Part shown: positions 5,671 to 7,573 of the stretch, in pieces
How positions within the stretch are numbered: position 1 is the stretch's first letter
Layout: each line of letters starts with the position of its first letter
Assembly (NCBI GenBank): GCA_902490355.1
Contig: CABUDN010000119.1
Location: 1 to 7,573, forward strand
Length of the DNA stretch: 7,573 nt
Source of the DNA: an uncultured Oscillibacter sp.
GTDB lineage: Bacteria; Bacillota; Clostridia; Oscillospirales; Oscillospiraceae
Reading direction: 5' to 3'
Translations under genes and position numbers: made by a program
Notes under the pieces: generated by a model
Database searches by the model: none
Seen by the model: the letters and a program-made list of their open reading frames with translations, nothing else
Told to the model about the DNA's origin: nothing

Positions 5671-5710
5671 CCAAAAAGAAGGACACGCCTAGGCGTGTCC
5701 TTCTTTTTGG
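5671..5710. terminator. Perfect 40-bp palindrome, bidirectional terminator
   Basis: Two 20-bp arms are exact reverse complements with no spacer: 5671-5690 begins CCAAAAAGAAGGACACGCC and 5691-5710 mirrors it. The core is GC-rich (GGACACGCC / GGCGTGTCC) and the edges are A-rich/T-rich, so both strands show stem plus T-run. It is well placed to end the leftward orphan gene, whose stop is 73 bp away, and to insulate the hairpin element. Confidence 0.85.
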
Positions 5711-5783
5711 AACATCGCAACACTATAGATGCACCAATAATGATTTTCCATTTCTAAAAATAAAGTCAGAAATTTACACTGAC

Positions 5784-6311
5784 TCAGAGTTCTCCCGTTC
5801 TTGAATAGACCTCGCTCATATCATAGGCATCCAGAAGTGTTAAGGCGCAAATGCAATACTTCCCGATATCAATAATGACATTCCAACTTGATTTTCCCTT
5901 TTTTCCATCAAGTTTAATAAACGGAAGATACACTCTATCTTCATAATCATAAATAATTTTAGAAACTTTTGACTGCGGTACAAAATCCTTTGCATGGATA
6001 ATTTTGTTGCAGGCCTCTCTAAAAGATAAATCAACTTTATCCTCACCAGGAATTGAAGTCAATTGCCCAACACTACTAATTGGATAGGAAATAGTTTTTC
6101 CTGCCGCTCTGAATAGTTCGTCAATTAAGCGAAGTTTTACCGCCGTTCCAATCAGCAGTTCTTGAATTAGCTTCCATTCAGTATAAAATATGCCCGTTCC
6201 CGGAAGATACTCTGACAATAGATCATGGTTTTTTTCACTCGCATTTATTATGCTTAATAGACACACAACATCGCGTTCGATTGCCATTTCATCGAACAAA
6301 TATCTACTCAT
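5784..6311 (-). CDS. Hypothetical protein, AT-rich orphan gene (possible HEPN-like motif)
   Basis: I do not recognise this 175-residue protein with confidence. It has no signal peptide or clear membrane helix and looks like a soluble, mostly helical cytoplasmic protein. The most distinctive stretch is LSFREACNKIIHAKDF (about 96-111), which resembles the RN-x-I-x-H loop of HEPN-type RNases and nucleotide-binding proteins, though Arg and His are seven residues apart rather than the usual four to six. A C-terminal helix contains GKYCICALTLLDAYD. The ATG at 6311 has AAGGTG (6320-6325) 8 nt upstream, and a strong promoter lies at 6398-6426, so the gene appears complete and expressed alone. It is much more AT-rich than the greA and dus genes and sits beside an insertion element, suggesting horizontal transfer. 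A toxin or phage-defence role is possible but unproven. Confidence 0.72.
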   Translation of the reverse strand: MSRYLFDEMAIERDVVCLLSIINASEKNHDLLSEYLPGTGIFYTEWKLIQELLIGTAVKLRLIDELFRAAGKTISYPISSVGQLTSIPGEDKVDLSFREACNKIIHAKDFVPQSKVSKIIYDYEDRVYLPFIKLDGKKGKSSWNVIIDIGKYCICALTLLDAYDMSEVYSRTGEL

Positions 6312-6397
6312 AGCGTATTCACCTTGCTAATAGACTTTGAGCCACGCAAATAACCCATTTTTGCTATCAAATCTTTACGAATAAATCTTTCCGGATA

Positions 6398-6426
6398 ATT
6401 GTATCAAAGGAAAATAACTTTATCAA
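6398..6426 (-). promoter_or_regulatory. Sigma-A promoter of the orphan gene
   Basis: On the - strand, TTGATA (6426-6421) is followed after 17 nt by TACAAT (6403-6398), close to consensus with ideal spacing. Transcription from about 6391 gives a leader of about 80 nt. Its integrity shows that the insertion element did not cut into this gene's promoter. Confidence 0.7.
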
Positions 6427-6497
6427 TATAAAGCATTTGCGTTTCAGCACATGTACGGATTTTAATCTTTATATTTGAAAGATCTATTGCCGTGTTT

Positions 6498-7573
6498 TGT
6501 GAACTCTCTATACACTTAAAGTACCATAAACGGTGAAAAAGTGAAAGGAGATCACATAATGCGTTACAGTGAGGAAGAAAAGCGAACATTGGTCAGCCTA
6601 TATTACAGCGGCAAGACTGTTACAGAGATCTGTCAGGAACACCAGATTTCCAGAAGCACTTTTTACAGTTGGATTCAGGCTTATCGTCCTGTTGAATCCA
6701 AGAACAGCACCCGTACAGTTACCCCAAAAGAGTTCGACAGTCTTCTCCGCCGCTGCGAAAAGCAGGAGCAAATCATTGCGGTTCTGAAATCTATCCCTGC
6801 GATCGCCAACGCGACAACGCAGGAGAAGCTTGCGGTATTGGAGCCGTTCTATGGCCAGTTTAGTGTCCATGTTCTTTGCGAAGCATTGGATGTTCCGAGG
6901 GGAACCTTTTACAACCACATCAAACGGAACAAACGGGGCAACAGCTCCTATGCCAAACATCGGGAAGAGCTACGAACGGCAATTCAGAAAATCTTTGAGG
7001 AAAGCAGACAGACATTCGGGAGCGAGAAGATCTGTGCCGTGCTTCATGAGCGAGGCTATCGAGCTGGCACAACATTGGTACGGGAACTTATGAGTGAGAT
7101 GGGGCTGAGCAGCGTATCCACCACCTCTAAACGACAGTGGAAAAAATCCAACAGCTACGAGCGGAAGGCTAACATTTTACAGCGACAATTTCATGCAGAG
7201 GCTCCGAACTGTGTTTGGGTCAGCGATGTTACCTGCATGAAACTGAAGGATCGGTATTATTACCTCTGCGCTATTGTTGATTTATATTCCAGAAAAGTAA
7301 TTGCCCATAAAATATCCACCCGCAACAGTACACAGCTGATTACAGCGACACTCAGAATGGCCTACGACATCCGAATGCCGGGAGAAAATTTGATCTTCCA
7401 CAGCGACCAGAGCAGTCAATATACATCCCATACATTCCGTCAGCTGCTGAAAAAGTTAAAGATCACACAGTCGTTCTCCAAAGCGGGAACGCCCCATGAT
7501 AATGCCGTGATGGAATCCTTCTTCGCTGCGTTCAAGAAGGAGGAGTTTTACCGCAGTGCGTACGGCTACGAGG
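6498..7573 (+). mobile_element. IS3-family insertion element, left part (right end outside the window)
   Basis: The element is identified by its transposase. Its left end must lie between the orphan-gene promoter (ends at 6426) and the transposase start (6559). A TG near 6498-6501, leading TGTGAACTCTC, is a plausible terminus because IS3 ends begin with TG, but the matching right inverted repeat and the target-site duplication are not in the window, so this boundary is a guess. The stretch 6427-6497 is AT-rich and shows nothing else. Confidence 0.6.
6559..7573 (+). CDS. IS3-family transposase, single-frame, 3' end cut by the window
   Basis: DDE transposase that cuts and joins the element's ends. 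The frame is open from the ATG at 6559 to the window end (338 complete codons, no stop). AAAGGAG (6544-6550) lies 8 nt upstream. Domains in order: an OrfA-like helix-turn-helix (about 10-42, TVTEICQEHQISRSTFYSWI); a short heptad-like helix (57-79); a second helix-turn-helix (about 88-126, VLCEALDVPRGTFYNHI); an HTH_21-like segment (136-186, TFGSEKICAVLHERGY); and the integrase core from about 212. The catalytic triad is intact: Asp223 in WVSDVT, Asp283 in HSDQSSQY and Glu319 in DNAVMESFF, with 35 residues between the last two, the IS3 DD(35)E spacing. OrfA and OrfB are usually separate frames joined by a -1 frameshift; here they are fused. The remaining C-terminus, perhaps 40-60 residues, is missing from view. 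Confidence 0.92.
   Translation, partial: MRYSEEEKRTLVSLYYSGKTVTEICQEHQISRSTFYSWIQAYRPVESKNSTRTVTPKEFDSLLRRCEKQEQIIAVLKSIPAIANATTQEKLAVLEPFYGQFSVHVLCEALDVPRGTFYNHIKRNKRGNSSYAKHREELRTAIQKIFEESRQTFGSEKICAVLHERGYRAGTTLVRELMSEMGLSSVSTTSKRQWKKSNSYERKANILQRQFHAEAPNCVWVSDVTCMKLKDRYYYLCAIVDLYSRKVIAHKISTRNSTQLITATLRMAYDIRMPGENLIFHSDQSSQYTSHTFRQLLKKLKITQSFSKAGTPHDNAVMESFFAAFKKEEFYRSAYGYE

Noticed and set aside
5460..5710. CRISPR array as an explanation of the hairpins
   Set aside because: The hairpins differ in sequence and spacing; there is no repeated direct unit and no cas gene.
5388..5723. A 111-residue - strand open frame across the hairpin element
   Set aside because: It reads through the 40-bp palindrome and all the hairpins, is Arg/Pro-rich and has no ribosome site or domain.
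6404..6589. A 61-residue - strand open frame between the orphan gene and the transposase
   Set aside because: It overlaps both the orphan gene's promoter and the transposase start and shows no supporting signal.

Overview
The window reads like the chromosome of a high-GC Gram-positive gut anaerobe, most likely an Oscillospiraceae-type clostridium (Flavonifractor, Oscillibacter or a relative). This is inferred from the protein families (DUF4367-type anti-sigma factor, copper-amine-oxidase-N 'stalk' protein, DUF4358 lipoprotein), strong AAGGAGG ribosome sites and GC-rich genes (38 of 60 bases are G/C at 3841-3900). No rRNA, tRNA or CRISPR was seen.

Region 1 (1-3320) is a candidate envelope-signalling module. 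A leftward operon encodes a secreted stalk-domain protein, an ECF sigma factor (TTG start) and a membrane anti-sigma factor, and ends at a terminator at the window edge. Diverging from it is a lipoprotein with an acidic linker, an Ig-like (Big_2) domain and a DUF4358 domain. In front of the lipoprotein is a textbook ECF promoter, GGAAC-N16-CGTC, so it is probably a target of the adjacent sigma factor. The secreted protein and the anti-sigma factor carry homologous C-terminal domains.

Region 2 (3263-5300) is a leftward housekeeping operon: greA, a small ArsC/Spx-like thioredoxin-fold protein, and a tRNA-dihydrouridine synthase coupled to it by an ATGA overlap. It starts at a good sigma-A promoter (TTGCGT-N17-TATGCT) and ends at a hairpin terminator shared with the convergent lipoprotein gene.

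Region 3 (about 5300-5710) has no convincing gene. Its right half is a dense run of five perfect hairpins followed by a perfect 40-bp palindrome that acts as a terminator. It may be a repeated intergenic element or a structured RNA.

Region 4 (5711-7573) looks acquired. An AT-rich stretch (22 of 60 G/C at 6241-6300) carries one orphan 175-residue gene of unknown function with its own sigma-A promoter. Next to it is the left part of an IS3-family element whose transposase is one uninterrupted frame with an intact DDE triad, cut off by the window end.
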